Source: Acidobacteriaceae bacterium
GTDB taxonomy: Bacteria; Acidobacteriota; Terriglobia; Terriglobales; Acidobacteriaceae
NCBI GenBank assembly: GCA_027449965.1
Contig: DAIDKP010000026.1
Span: forward strand, 1-64,000
Reading direction: 5' to 3'
DNA length: 64,000 bases
Below the pieces are notes generated by a model. It had not been told where the DNA came from. It was given only the letters and a program-made list of their open reading frames with translations, and made no database searches. Positions 29,691 to 38,095 of this stretch are shown one piece after another. The translations under genes and the position numbers were made by a program. Numbering within the stretch: the first letter of the stretch is position 1; every line of letters starts with the position of its first letter.

Positions 29691-31085
29691 ATGGAGTTGA
29701 AGAACAAACGCGTTCTTGTCGTCGGCATGGGCCGTTCTGGCCTGGCTGCGGCCAGGTTCCTACGTCTTCGCGGCGCTCAGGTCACCATCTCTGACGCACG
29801 CAGCGCCGCCGCCCTCGCCCAGGAGATACCCTCGCTCGTCGAGGCTGGCATCATGGTCGAGGCGGGCGGCCACGGCCTGCTCACCTTTCGCCGCCAGGAT
29901 CTCATCGTCGTCAGCCCCGGCGTTCCGCTTCAAACTCCGGAGCTTGTTCAGAGCCGCGCCTTCGGTCTGCCCATCCTTGGCGAACTCGAGCTGGCCGCTC
30001 ACTTCCTCCCAGGCAGCGTGCTTGCCATCACTGGCTCCAATGGCAAAACCACCACCACCACGCTCGTCGGCGAAATCCTCACCGCCGCCGGATTGCCCAC
30101 CCTCGTCGGCGGCAATATCGGTGTGCCCGTCGTGGAACTCATCGACGCAGCCACACCCCACACCTGGTCGGTGCTGGAGGTCTCCAGCTTCCAGCTTGAA
30201 ACCGTTCAGCGCTTCCATCCTCGCATCGCCGTCCTGCTCAACATCACCCCCGACCATCTCGACCGCCACGGCACATTTGAAAACTACGCCCTCGCCAAGG
30301 AACGTATCTTCCAGGCGCAGACCTCCAACGACAGCCTCATCCTCAACGCCGACAATCCTCGCGCCGCCGCCTGTGCGGAGCGTGCTCCTTCCGCTGTCTG
30401 GTGGTTTTCGCTCACTCAGCCCGTTACGCGCGGAGCCTGGGTTGCCGACAACCTCATTCATTTCCGCCCGGCTCAGAACGCTCCATCGGAAATGATTCTT
30501 CCGGTCGCAGACATCCCGCTCAAAGGCGAACACAACGTCGAAAACGTTCTGGCCGCTGTCTGCGCCGCTCGTCTCGCCGGAGTCTCGTCTGAGATAATCG
30601 CCACCGTCATTCGCGGCTTCCGCGCCGTCGAGCATCGCATCGAGTTTGTTGCCCGTCACAACGGCGTCGAATACTTCAACGACTCCAAAGCCACCAACGT
30701 CGATGCCACTGCCAAAGCCATCGCCGCCTTCCCCACTGGCATCCATCTCATCCTCGGCGGCCGCGACAAAAACTCCACCTACTCCGATCTGGAGCCGCTT
30801 CTCCGCCAGCGTGTCCGCGCTGTGTACACCATTGGCTCGGCAGCCGAGAAGATCCAATCCCAGCTTCGTGGCATCCTTCCCATACACTCCTGCGAAACGC
30901 TGGAAAACGCCGTCACCGCTGCCTCTGCTGCTTCGCTTCCTGGCGAAATCGTGCTGCTCTCACCTGCCTGTTCCAGCTTCGATCAGTTTGAGAACTACGA
31001 GCAGCGGGGCCACTTCTTCAAGCAATACGTCCGCCGAATCGCCGAAGTCACCGCACCCAATACATTCGCGGGGACCACACGCTGA
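29691..31085 (+). CDS. murD: UDP-N-acetylmuramoylalanine--D-glutamate ligase
   Basis: Adds D-glutamate to UDP-MurNAc-L-alanine. The 464-residue protein starts with a Rossmann-like VVGMGRSGLAAARFL, has the P-loop ITGSNGKTTTTTLVGE, NITPDHLDRHGTFENYA, and the late NDSKATNVDATAKAI and GGRDKNSTY motifs. ATG start with AGGAG upstream. The stop overlaps the ftsW start by one base (TGATG). Confidence 0.97.
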   Translation: MELKNKRVLVVGMGRSGLAAARFLRLRGAQVTISDARSAAALAQEIPSLVEAGIMVEAGGHGLLTFRRQDLIVVSPGVPLQTPELVQSRAFGLPILGELELAAHFLPGSVLAITGSNGKTTTTTLVGEILTAAGLPTLVGGNIGVPVVELIDAATPHTWSVLEVSSFQLETVQRFHPRIAVLLNITPDHLDRHGTFENYALAKERIFQAQTSNDSLILNADNPRAAACAERAPSAVWWFSLTQPVTRGAWVADNLIHFRPAQNAPSEMILPVADIPLKGEHNVENVLAAVCAARLAGVSSEIIATVIRGFRAVEHRIEFVARHNGVEYFNDSKATNVDATAKAIAAFPTGIHLILGGRDKNSTYSDLEPLLRQRVRAVYTIGSAAEKIQSQLRGILPIHSCETLENAVTAASAASLPGEIVLLSPACSSFDQFENYEQRGHFFKQYVRRIAEVTAPNTFAGTTR

Positions 31086-32182
31086 TGGCCCGTCGCGTTG
31101 GAGTCGATAAATGGCTCTTCTTTGTCACTCTCACACTCGTCGTCCTCGGCCTGGCCATGGTCTTTTCCGCCTCCGCCGTCGTTGCAGAGGCCCGTTACGG
31201 CTCGCCCTACACCTTTCTCGGCAAGCAAGCGGGCTGGGCCTTGCTCGGCATCGTACTCATGTTTCTGCTCATGCGTTTCGACTATCGCCGCTACAACTCC
31301 CGAGCTTTCATCTATTCCGTTTATGGCATCACCGTGCTACTCCTGCTGGTCGTCTTCGCCATGCACGGCTCTCACGCCACCCATCGCTGGATTCGTTTCG
31401 GCGGTTTCTTCACTTTTCAGCCCTCTGAGATCGCCAAACCCGTCCTTGCCCTTTATCTCGCCTGGTTTCTGCATACCCGCCTCCACACCATACGCGATTT
31501 TCGCCACACCCTGGCTCCGGCGCTTATTCCAGCCTTTGTCCTCATCGGGCTTGTCGTCAAAGAGCCGGATCTTGGCACTGCGCTGGTCCTTTTCGCCACC
31601 ACCTGCTTGGTGCTCGTCCTCGCCGGCATGGAGTGGAAGTATCTCCTCGGAACCTTCGCCGTCGTCGCGCCTTTTATCGCGGGACTTCTCCTGCTCGTCC
31701 CCTGGCGTCGTGCACGCATGATGGTCTTCCTCAATCCAGAGGCTGATCCGCAGGGTGCCGGATTTCACATCAACCAGAGCCTCATCGCCGTCGGCACCGG
31801 CGGCTGGACCGGACGCGGCTACATGGAGGGTGTGCAGAAGCTCTTCTACCTGCCTGAGCCGCACACCGACTTCATCTTCGCCAACATCGCCGAAGAACTC
31901 GGTTTCCTTGGCGCCGCGCTCATCGTCGTGCTCTTCGTCATGCTTGGATGGCGTGGTCTTCGCGCTGTTTTTCTGCTCCAGGACCCCTTTGCGCGACTGC
32001 TCGCCTTCGGCATCACCATTACCATCCTCATCCAGGCTTTTTTCAACATCAGCGTCGTCATCGCCCTTCTGCCCACCAAAGGCATTCCCCTGCCTTTCAT
32101 CTCCTCCGGCGGAACCTCGCTTTGCATCATGCTCATCAGCATGGGCATCCTGCTCAACCTCACGCGTGAGATCGACGGATGA
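31085..32182 (+). CDS. ftsW: Lipid II glycosyltransferase FtsW (SEDS family)
   Basis: Septal peptidoglycan polymerase working with FtsI. The 365-residue, roughly ten-helix SEDS protein has FSASAVVAE in the first helix region, WIRFGGFFTFQPSEIAKP, VVKEPDLGTALVL (with the conserved Asp expected to be catalytic) and the C-terminal FISSGGTS motif. Its position between murD and murG argues for FtsW over RodA. The start overlaps the murD stop, and its own stop overlaps murG as ATGA. Confidence 0.95.
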   Translation: MARRVGVDKWLFFVTLTLVVLGLAMVFSASAVVAEARYGSPYTFLGKQAGWALLGIVLMFLLMRFDYRRYNSRAFIYSVYGITVLLLLVVFAMHGSHATHRWIRFGGFFTFQPSEIAKPVLALYLAWFLHTRLHTIRDFRHTLAPALIPAFVLIGLVVKEPDLGTALVLFATTCLVLVLAGMEWKYLLGTFAVVAPFIAGLLLLVPWRRARMMVFLNPEADPQGAGFHINQSLIAVGTGGWTGRGYMEGVQKLFYLPEPHTDFIFANIAEELGFLGAALIVVLFVMLGWRGLRAVFLLQDPFARLLAFGITITILIQAFFNISVVIALLPTKGIPLPFISSGGTSLCIMLISMGILLNLTREIDG

Positions 32183-33297
32183 ACCCATCCATCCAGCCTC
32201 CGCGTATCCTCATCGTCGGCGGCGGCACCGGCGGACACATCATTCCTGCCCTTGCCGTTGCTCGCGAACTTGTCGCCCGCGCTCAGGCTCAAATCCTCTT
32301 CGTCGGCACCAGCCGCGGCCTCGAATCACGCCTCGTTCCCGATGCCGGTTTTCCGCTTGAACTTGTCGCTGCCGGTCCGCTCAATCAGGTCTCGCTCGCC
32401 ACTCGCCTTCACACCGCCAGCCAGCTTCCGCTCGCGCTCTTTGACTGCATCCGCATCCTGCGCCGTTTCCGCGCCACGGCTGTCCTCGGCGTCGGAGGAT
32501 ACGCCTCCGGGCCCGGCATGGCTGCTGCGCTGCTGCTCCGTGTGCCCACCCTGGCCTTTGAGCCAAACGCTGTTCCCGGCCTCACCAACCGCCTGGTCGG
32601 GCGCTTTGTCTCCGCTGCTGCCGTCAACTTTCCACCCGCCGCTCGCTGGTTCCGTCATCCTCAGGTCACCGGCATCCCTGTCCGTCCGGAGTTCTTCTCC
32701 ATCCCGCCCGTCGATCCTCAGCAACCACTGCATTTGCTTGTCTTCGGCGGTTCTCAGGGCGCGCGCATCCTCAACACCCTGCTCCCACCGCTCATGCCCG
32801 ATCTTCTGCAAGCCTTCCCCTCGCTCAGCATCCTCCACCAGGCCGGCGCTCGTCACGCCGATGCCACGCGCGCAGCTTACTCGTCTGCCTGCGCCGCAGC
32901 AGGAGTCGCCGAAGATCGCTGGCGCGTCGAGCCTTTCCTCGACAACATGGCCGCTTGCTTTGCCCGCGCCCATCTCGTTCTCGCTCGCAGCGGAGCCTCC
33001 ACCGTTGCCGAGCTTGCCGCCGCCGGTCGTCCCGCCTTGCTGGTTCCTTTTGCCGCCGCGGCGGACAATCACCAGATGCGCAACGCCGAGGTCATGCAAC
33101 AGGCTCACTCCGCCGCCATGCTCACCGAAGACCAGCTGCGCCAGCAGCCTGCGCTGCTGCTCGAAACCCTCCGCAGCTTGCTCTCGGATCCCGCTCGCCT
33201 CGCGGCCATGGGCAAATCTGCCCGTTCACTCGCTCATCCCTGCGCTGCGACAGAGATTGCCGACCGTCTCCTCACGCTGGCCGCTCGGGTTCGATGA
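32179..33297 (+). CDS. murG: UDP-N-acetylglucosamine--N-acetylmuramyl-(pentapeptide) pyrophosphoryl-undecaprenol GlcNAc transferase
   Basis: Peripheral membrane GT-B enzyme that converts lipid I to lipid II. The 372-residue protein has the N-terminal GGGTGGHIIPALAVA loop, the acceptor-side GVGGYASGPG, and the donor-site GGSQGARILN and HQAGARHAD motifs. ATG start overlaps the ftsW stop by four bases. It is the last gene of the cluster here: a bidirectional terminator and an opposing gene follow instead of murC-ftsQ-ftsA-ftsZ. Confidence 0.96.
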   Translation: MNPSIQPPRILIVGGGTGGHIIPALAVARELVARAQAQILFVGTSRGLESRLVPDAGFPLELVAAGPLNQVSLATRLHTASQLPLALFDCIRILRRFRATAVLGVGGYASGPGMAAALLLRVPTLAFEPNAVPGLTNRLVGRFVSAAAVNFPPAARWFRHPQVTGIPVRPEFFSIPPVDPQQPLHLLVFGGSQGARILNTLLPPLMPDLLQAFPSLSILHQAGARHADATRAAYSSACAAAGVAEDRWRVEPFLDNMAACFARAHLVLARSGASTVAELAAAGRPALLVPFAAAADNHQMRNAEVMQQAHSAAMLTEDQLRQQPALLLETLRSLLSDPARLAAMGKSARSLAHPCAATEIADRLLTLAARVR

Positions 33298-33346
33298 GAC
33301 TCACCCGATCATCCTGAGGCTCGCCCGAGCTTCTTTGCTATAAGCA

Positions 33347-33390
33347 AAAGATCGGGAGCGGCCTGCGCCACTTCCGATCTTTCGTCTCTT
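33347..33390. terminator. Bidirectional terminator closing the division/cell-wall cluster
   Basis: Stem AAAGATCGGGAG (33347-33358) with CTTCCGATCTTT (33371-33382), including one G-T pair, extended inside by GGC/GCC. On the plus strand TCGTCTCTTTTC follows; on the minus strand the stem runs into TTTTGC. It lies 50 nt after murG and 46 nt from the end of the opposing glycine-rich gene. Confidence 0.75.
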
Positions 33391-33427
33391 TTCTGTCCAG
33401 CCGGTCCGGCTTGTTCCAACTGCGTGT

Positions 33428-34330
33428 TTATCGGTGACCGCCACCGCCGCCAAAGTGGCCTCCACCGCCAAAGTGGCCTCCACCGAACCCGCCACCGCCG
33501 AAGTGGCCGCCGCCGCCAAATCCGCCAAAGTGCGATCCGCCGCCAAAGTGCGAACCTCCACCGTAGCCGCCACCAAAGTGCGATCCGCCGCCAAAGCGAG
33601 AGACTCCGCCATAATGCGATCCGCCGCTGTAGCGACTCACGCCCAGTCCGCCACCATACGTCGGTCGGAATCCACCACCATAGCCGCTTGATCGGAATCC
33701 GTTGCCATAGCTGCCGTAGCTGCCCTGACGGGGTGCCAGGTGGTCATTCGTCACGTGCGGGCCGCTCAACCCGCCGCCATACGTCGGGCGAAATCCGCCT
33801 GTACTTCCCGTCGAACGGAGGCCATTGCTGCCGCCATATCCAGGCCGTGCGCCACCCAATCCCGCACCGGGAGAAGCATGTGGCGCCCCACCCTGGGCAA
33901 TCGTATTATGTGCGCCATAGCCGCCGCGGTTCCCATAGCCGATTCCTGGTCGACCGCCATAACCATACCGCCCGCCATAGCCCCGGCCATAACGACCTCG
34001 CCAGCCATCACGGTCGCCCCAGCCGCCATAGCCCCAGCCACCGTAGCCCCAGCCGCCATAACCCCAGCCCGGATAGCCCCAGCCATACCACGGTCCGATC
34101 CCGATAAACGCACCCCCGTCAAACCAGTCCGCTCCGTAATATCCATACGGCGCGCAGGAATAGGGGAAAAACTGGTAAAACCCATAATCACAAAGCGGTG
34201 GTGCATACGCGTACGGCACCGGTGCCAGCACCGGGCCAAATCCTATGCCGACAAAAACGTTCGCCTTCGCCGGAATCATCGTCGCCACGGCCAGAATCAG
34301 CGTCACGCCAAGCATCCGAATCGTTCTCAT
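33428..34330 (-). CDS. Secreted glycine/tyrosine-rich low-complexity protein
   Basis: A 300-residue exported protein: signal peptide MRTIRMLGVTLILAVATMIP with cleavage after AKA. It then has a Tyr/Pro/Gly-rich region with WGYGGWGYGGWGYGG-type repeats (about 75-100) and a C-terminal half of GGGSHFGG and GGGHFGGG repeats ending in HR. ATG 34330 follows GGGAGG. Such Gly/His-rich repeats occur in envelope or surface proteins and might bind metal through the many histidines. No catalytic domain is visible; function unknown. Confidence 0.7.
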   Translation of the reverse strand: MRTIRMLGVTLILAVATMIPAKANVFVGIGFGPVLAPVPYAYAPPLCDYGFYQFFPYSCAPYGYYGADWFDGGAFIGIGPWYGWGYPGWGYGGWGYGGWGYGGWGDRDGWRGRYGRGYGGRYGYGGRPGIGYGNRGGYGAHNTIAQGGAPHASPGAGLGGARPGYGGSNGLRSTGSTGGFRPTYGGGLSGPHVTNDHLAPRQGSYGSYGNGFRSSGYGGGFRPTYGGGLGVSRYSGGSHYGGVSRFGGGSHFGGGYGGGSHFGGGSHFGGFGGGGHFGGGGFGGGHFGGGGHFGGGGGHR

Positions 34331-34445
34331 GGGAACCTCCCGGAGATCCTCCAAACCAGCTTTCGGTTTCGAGCCGAGCAACCTGAGCTGCTCCCCAATC
34401 TCCTGCGCTTTTCAGCGCCTCTGATTTTATCGACCAACCTTCTTC

Positions 34446-34499
34446 AGAATAGTTGCGCTTCTTTTCCTCAAATGCAACTCATTTTGCCGACTATTCTGC
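34446..34499. repeat. Nested inverted repeat between the glycine-rich gene and recG
   Basis: CAGAATAGT (34446-34454) is matched by ACTATTCTG (34491-34499), and inside it AGTTGC (34452-34457) by GCAACT (34475-34480). The region is AT-rich relative to its surroundings and lies about 120 nt upstream of the glycine-rich gene start. It could be an operator or an RNA structure; no poly-T tract makes it a terminator. Confidence 0.5.
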
Positions 34500-34587
34500 G
34501 GTGAAGCCAATTTCAGCCCTCTTTCTTCGATGCCATCCACAGAACCAGCGGTTGTCGTCTGCCATCCGTCTGCATCTGCTCCCTGCC

Positions 34588-36870
34588 TCAGCCTGCTTCC
34601 ATCAGCCCATATCGCCGTTGCCAGTTCTGTTTCAGGTGATCCCACACCCGACGCCGCTCCAGTTCCGTCACCTCAGGGTCAGGAGCCGTCACAAACTTCG
34701 CTGCCTCCTGCTTGGCCAGCTCCAGCAGCTCCTTATCCCGGATCAGGTTCACCACGCGAAACCCCGGCAAGCCCGCCTGCCGCGTTCCAAAAAACTCCCC
34801 CGGCCCACGCATCTTCAGGTCCAGCTCCGCTAGCTCAAATCCATTCTGCGTCGCCACCATCGCTTCCAGTCGCTGCTCTGCCTCGGCAGAGCAGCGCTCG
34901 CCCGTCATCAAAATGCAATAGCTCTTTGCGCTTCCGCGCCCCACCCGTCCTCGCAGCTGGTGCAGTTGCGCCAGCCCAAATCGCTCTGCGTGATCCACCA
35001 CCATCACCGTCGCGTTCGGCACATCCACGCCCACCTCCACCACCGTCGTCGCCACCAGCACGTCCGTCTCTCCCCGCTGAAACCGTCGCATCACCACCTC
35101 TTTTTCGTCCGCATTCAGTCGTCCGTGCAGCAGTCCCACGCGCAACCCGGCAAATGGCCCCACCCGCAACTGCTCATACATCTCCGTCGCTGATCTCAGC
35201 TCCATCTTCGCTTCGGCCGTGGCCGCCGCTTTCGCTGCGGCAAACAGTGTCGTCGCTCGTCTGCCCTTTGCCGGTTTCACCGCTGCTTCCCGCTTCGGTT
35301 CGGCAGCGCTTTCGTCTCGCGCAAAATCCAGTTCCTGCTGGTCGTCCTTTGTCCCTTCAATCACCGGATACACCAGGTATGCCTGTCTGCCTGCGGTCAC
35401 CTGTCCGCGCACAAACTCCCATACTTCGTCGGCTCGGTCGCTACCCACGCGTCGCGTCGTAATCGGAGTCCGCCCCGGCGGCAGATCGTCCAGCACACTC
35501 GTATCCAGGTCGCCATACAGCGTCAGCGCCAGCGTCCGCGGAATCGGCGTGGCCGTCATCACCAGCACATCCGGCTCCGCTTCGTTGGGCTTTTTCATCA
35601 GCCGAAATCGTTGCATCACTCCAAATCGATGCTGCTCATCGACCACCACCAGGCCCAGCCGCGCAAACTCCACATTCTCTTCAATCAACGCATGGGTGCC
35701 AATCACCAGTTGCAACTCACCCTGCTCCATCTGCCGACGCAGCGCCCGCTTCGCATCCGCCTCCACCGATCCCGTCAGCAACGCGATCCGATAGCTTCGC
35801 TTGCCCAGCAGCTTCCGCGCCGCCAGATAGTGCTGCGTCGCCAGAATCTCGGTCGGAGCCATCATCGCCGTCTGGTAGCCGTTCTCCATCGCCACCACCA
35901 TCGCCTGCAGCGCAACAATCGTCTTCCCGGAACCCACATCTCCCTGCAACAGCCGCCGCATCGGATGTGCCTCGCGCATATCCGACACAATCTCTCCCAG
36001 CGCCCGCTTCTGCGCCGCCGTCGGATGAAAGGGCAGAATCTCGCGAATCGCCTCACGGGCCGCATCCGTCGCCTGGAACGCAATCCCGCGCTGCTCCCGG
36101 CTCCGTCGTCGTTTCAGCTCCAGCCCCAGCTCCAGAAAAAACAGCTCTTCAAAGATCAGCCGCCGCTGCGCCGCGGTTCGCGCAGACTCCAGCTCATTGG
36201 TCGACGTTCCTTCCGGTGGAAAGTGCGTCTCCGCCAGCGCTCGTTCGCGCTCCGGCCAGCCGTACCGCCTCAGCAGAGCCTGCGGCAGACACTCCGGCAC
36301 ATTTCCGCGAATCCCTTCCAGCAGTTGAAAGATCACCTTCCGTTGCCATCGCGAAGCAAGCTGCGCCCCACCCAGAGACTCATACACCGGCGTGATCCGA
36401 CCCACCTCCAGCAGCCGCGTCACCTCATCGCCGCCTGCCTCCGGCAGCAGTTCAAACTGCGGTTGAATCATCTTCAGGTTGCGCGTCGAGCGCGACGCTT
36501 CCATCCGCCCAAACAGCGCGATCGTCTGCCCCGCTCGCAGTCGTCCCTGCAGATATCCGCCGTTGAACCACATGCACTTGATCGAGAATGCGCCTTGCCC
36601 CAGCACAATCTCAAAGATCGGCTGTCGCTTCGTCTGCACCAGCGCCGCGCTTCGAATTTCCCCAATCACGGAAGCCGTCTCGCCCGCCTTCAGCTCGTCC
36701 AGCGCACGCGGATGCTGCCTGTCCTCATAGCGAAAGGGAAGGTGATACAGCAGGTCCTCGGCCGTGCGAATTCCCTTCGCTTCCAGCAGCGCCGCTACGC
36801 GCGGACCTACGCCGCGCACATACATCACAGAAGTATCCAGGGAAGCCACACATCGGATGCTACAACCCAC
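34588..36870 (-). CDS. recG: ATP-dependent DNA helicase RecG
   Basis: Branch-migrating helicase that rescues stalled forks. The protein (about 760 residues) has the N-terminal wedge/OB region beginning MYVRGVGPRVAALLEAKGI, the P-loop GDVGSGKT, the DEQHRFGVMQR motif II region, TATPIPRTLALTLYGDLD, and C-terminal motifs including LLHGRLNADEKEVVMRRF and HQLRGRVGRG. A roughly 50-residue lysine/alanine-rich insertion sits between motifs in the second helicase domain (about 520-570). The exact start is unsure: GTG codons at 36870 and 36849 and ATG at 36825 are possible, none with a strong Shine-Dalgarno. Confidence 0.94.
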   Translation of the reverse strand: MGCSIRCVASLDTSVMYVRGVGPRVAALLEAKGIRTAEDLLYHLPFRYEDRQHPRALDELKAGETASVIGEIRSAALVQTKRQPIFEIVLGQGAFSIKCMWFNGGYLQGRLRAGQTIALFGRMEASRSTRNLKMIQPQFELLPEAGGDEVTRLLEVGRITPVYESLGGAQLASRWQRKVIFQLLEGIRGNVPECLPQALLRRYGWPERERALAETHFPPEGTSTNELESARTAAQRRLIFEELFFLELGLELKRRRSREQRGIAFQATDAAREAIREILPFHPTAAQKRALGEIVSDMREAHPMRRLLQGDVGSGKTIVALQAMVVAMENGYQTAMMAPTEILATQHYLAARKLLGKRSYRIALLTGSVEADAKRALRRQMEQGELQLVIGTHALIEENVEFARLGLVVVDEQHRFGVMQRFRLMKKPNEAEPDVLVMTATPIPRTLALTLYGDLDTSVLDDLPPGRTPITTRRVGSDRADEVWEFVRGQVTAGRQAYLVYPVIEGTKDDQQELDFARDESAAEPKREAAVKPAKGRRATTLFAAAKAAATAEAKMELRSATEMYEQLRVGPFAGLRVGLLHGRLNADEKEVVMRRFQRGETDVLVATTVVEVGVDVPNATVMVVDHAERFGLAQLHQLRGRVGRGSAKSYCILMTGERCSAEAEQRLEAMVATQNGFELAELDLKMRGPGEFFGTRQAGLPGFRVVNLIRDKELLELAKQEAAKFVTAPDPEVTELERRRVWDHLKQNWQRRYGLMEAG

Positions 36871-36895
36871 GGCATATCGCTTGCCACTGCCGCAC

Positions 36896-37048
36896 TCACT
36901 GCAACGGCTTCCTCAGCAGCTCTACTACCCCGAAGCCAATCACCGCCGCCACCAACCCAATCAACAGATTTTCCGGTGTCATCACATCGCGCATCGCCCA
37001 CGCCAGTCTGTGCCCGTGCTCTTCGCCTGACCGCGAAAATTCTCCCAT
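36896..37048 (-). CDS. Small single-span membrane protein (50 residues), candidate
   Basis: An ATG frame of 50 codons just upstream of recG. The product begins MGEFSRSGEEHGHRLAW and then has one clean membrane helix (ENLLIGLVAAVIGFGVVELL) followed by a positive RKPLQ end, a plausible N-out/C-in single-span topology. Composition is protein-like and unlike the shadow frames around it, but no convincing Shine-Dalgarno precedes the ATG. The spacing of 25 nt to the recG start suggests a shared transcript. Too short for most gene finders; unknown function. Confidence 0.45.
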   Translation of the reverse strand: MGEFSRSGEEHGHRLAWAMRDVMTPENLLIGLVAAVIGFGVVELLRKPLQ

Positions 37049-37192
37049 CTACAAGTTCGCATAAAACAGAAACAGGATGAACCCAATCTCGACTGACGCA
37101 CGCGCCCATGCCTGACTCATCCTGGTGCTCGTTCGCTTCATTTCCTTATGCTATCCTTGCCTCACTCAAAACCTATCGCTCGGAGCCGCTGC

Positions 37193-38095
37193 ATGCCTGT
37201 TGTTGAACTCTCCGCTGTCACCAAGGCATATCAGGATAAAGTCGCCGTCAACCAATTGAGTTTCCGCATTGAGCCGGGCCAGATGTTCGGTCTTCTCGGT
37301 CCCAACGGCTCCGGCAAAACCAGCTCCATCCGCATGATGATCGGCATCACAGCGCCGGATTCCGGCTCCATCACGCTCTTCGACCAGCCCTTCTCCCGCA
37401 GCAGCCTCACTCGCGTCGGTTACCTACCTGAAGAGCGCGGCCTTTACAAAAAGATGAAAGTCCTCGATCAGCTCATTTTTATGGGCAGCCTCCGCGGTCT
37501 TTCGGCCGACGAAGCCCAGAAACGCGCCATCGCCTGGGCCAAAAAGCTCGACATCGCCCACGCCATCCTCAAGAAGACCGATGAGCTTTCCAAGGGTATG
37601 CAGCAGAAGATTCAGTTCATCTCCGCTCTCATTCACGAGCCGGAACTCATCATCATGGACGAGCCATTCAGCGGCCTCGATCCCGTCAACGCAACTCTGC
37701 TTCAGGACACCCTCCTCGAGCAGAAGGCGCAAGGAAAAACCATCCTGTTCTCCACCCACCGCATGGATCAGGTCGAGAAACTCTGCGACTCCATCGCACT
37801 CATCCATCAGGGCAATCTCGTCCTCTCCGGCCGCGTCCGCGAGATCAAAAGCCGCTACAAACGGGATCGCGTCATCGTCGAATTTCAAGGTGACGACAGC
37901 TTCCTTCGCAGTCCGGAGATCGCACAGGCCAAAAACTACTCCGGCCACGTCGAAATCCAGCTCAAGGACGATGGCGACGCTCAGAAACTGCTCGCCGAGG
38001 CCGCGTCCAAAGCCACCATCTTCCGCTTCGAACTGATGGAGCCATCGCTCGAAGAAATCTTCATTCAGACCGTCGGAGGCAAAGTTGATGCGTAA
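37193..38095 (+). CDS. ABC transporter ATP-binding protein (NatA-like, with DUF4162 tail)
   Basis: A 300-residue ABC ATPase: Walker A GPNGSGKTS (about residue 37), signature LSKGMQQK, Walker B LIIMDEPFSGLDP and the H-loop STHRMDQ. The C-terminal 70 residues match the DUF4162 extension of NatA-type sodium or ABC-2 exporters. ATG 37193 follows CGGAG. It overlaps the following permease gene by 8 nt, so the two form an export system. The substrate is not evident; Na+ extrusion is one known role of this subfamily. Confidence 0.88.
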   Translation: MPVVELSAVTKAYQDKVAVNQLSFRIEPGQMFGLLGPNGSGKTSSIRMMIGITAPDSGSITLFDQPFSRSSLTRVGYLPEERGLYKKMKVLDQLIFMGSLRGLSADEAQKRAIAWAKKLDIAHAILKKTDELSKGMQQKIQFISALIHEPELIIMDEPFSGLDPVNATLLQDTLLEQKAQGKTILFSTHRMDQVEKLCDSIALIHQGNLVLSGRVREIKSRYKRDRVIVEFQGDDSFLRSPEIAQAKNYSGHVEIQLKDDGDAQKLLAEAASKATIFRFELMEPSLEEIFIQTVGGKVDA

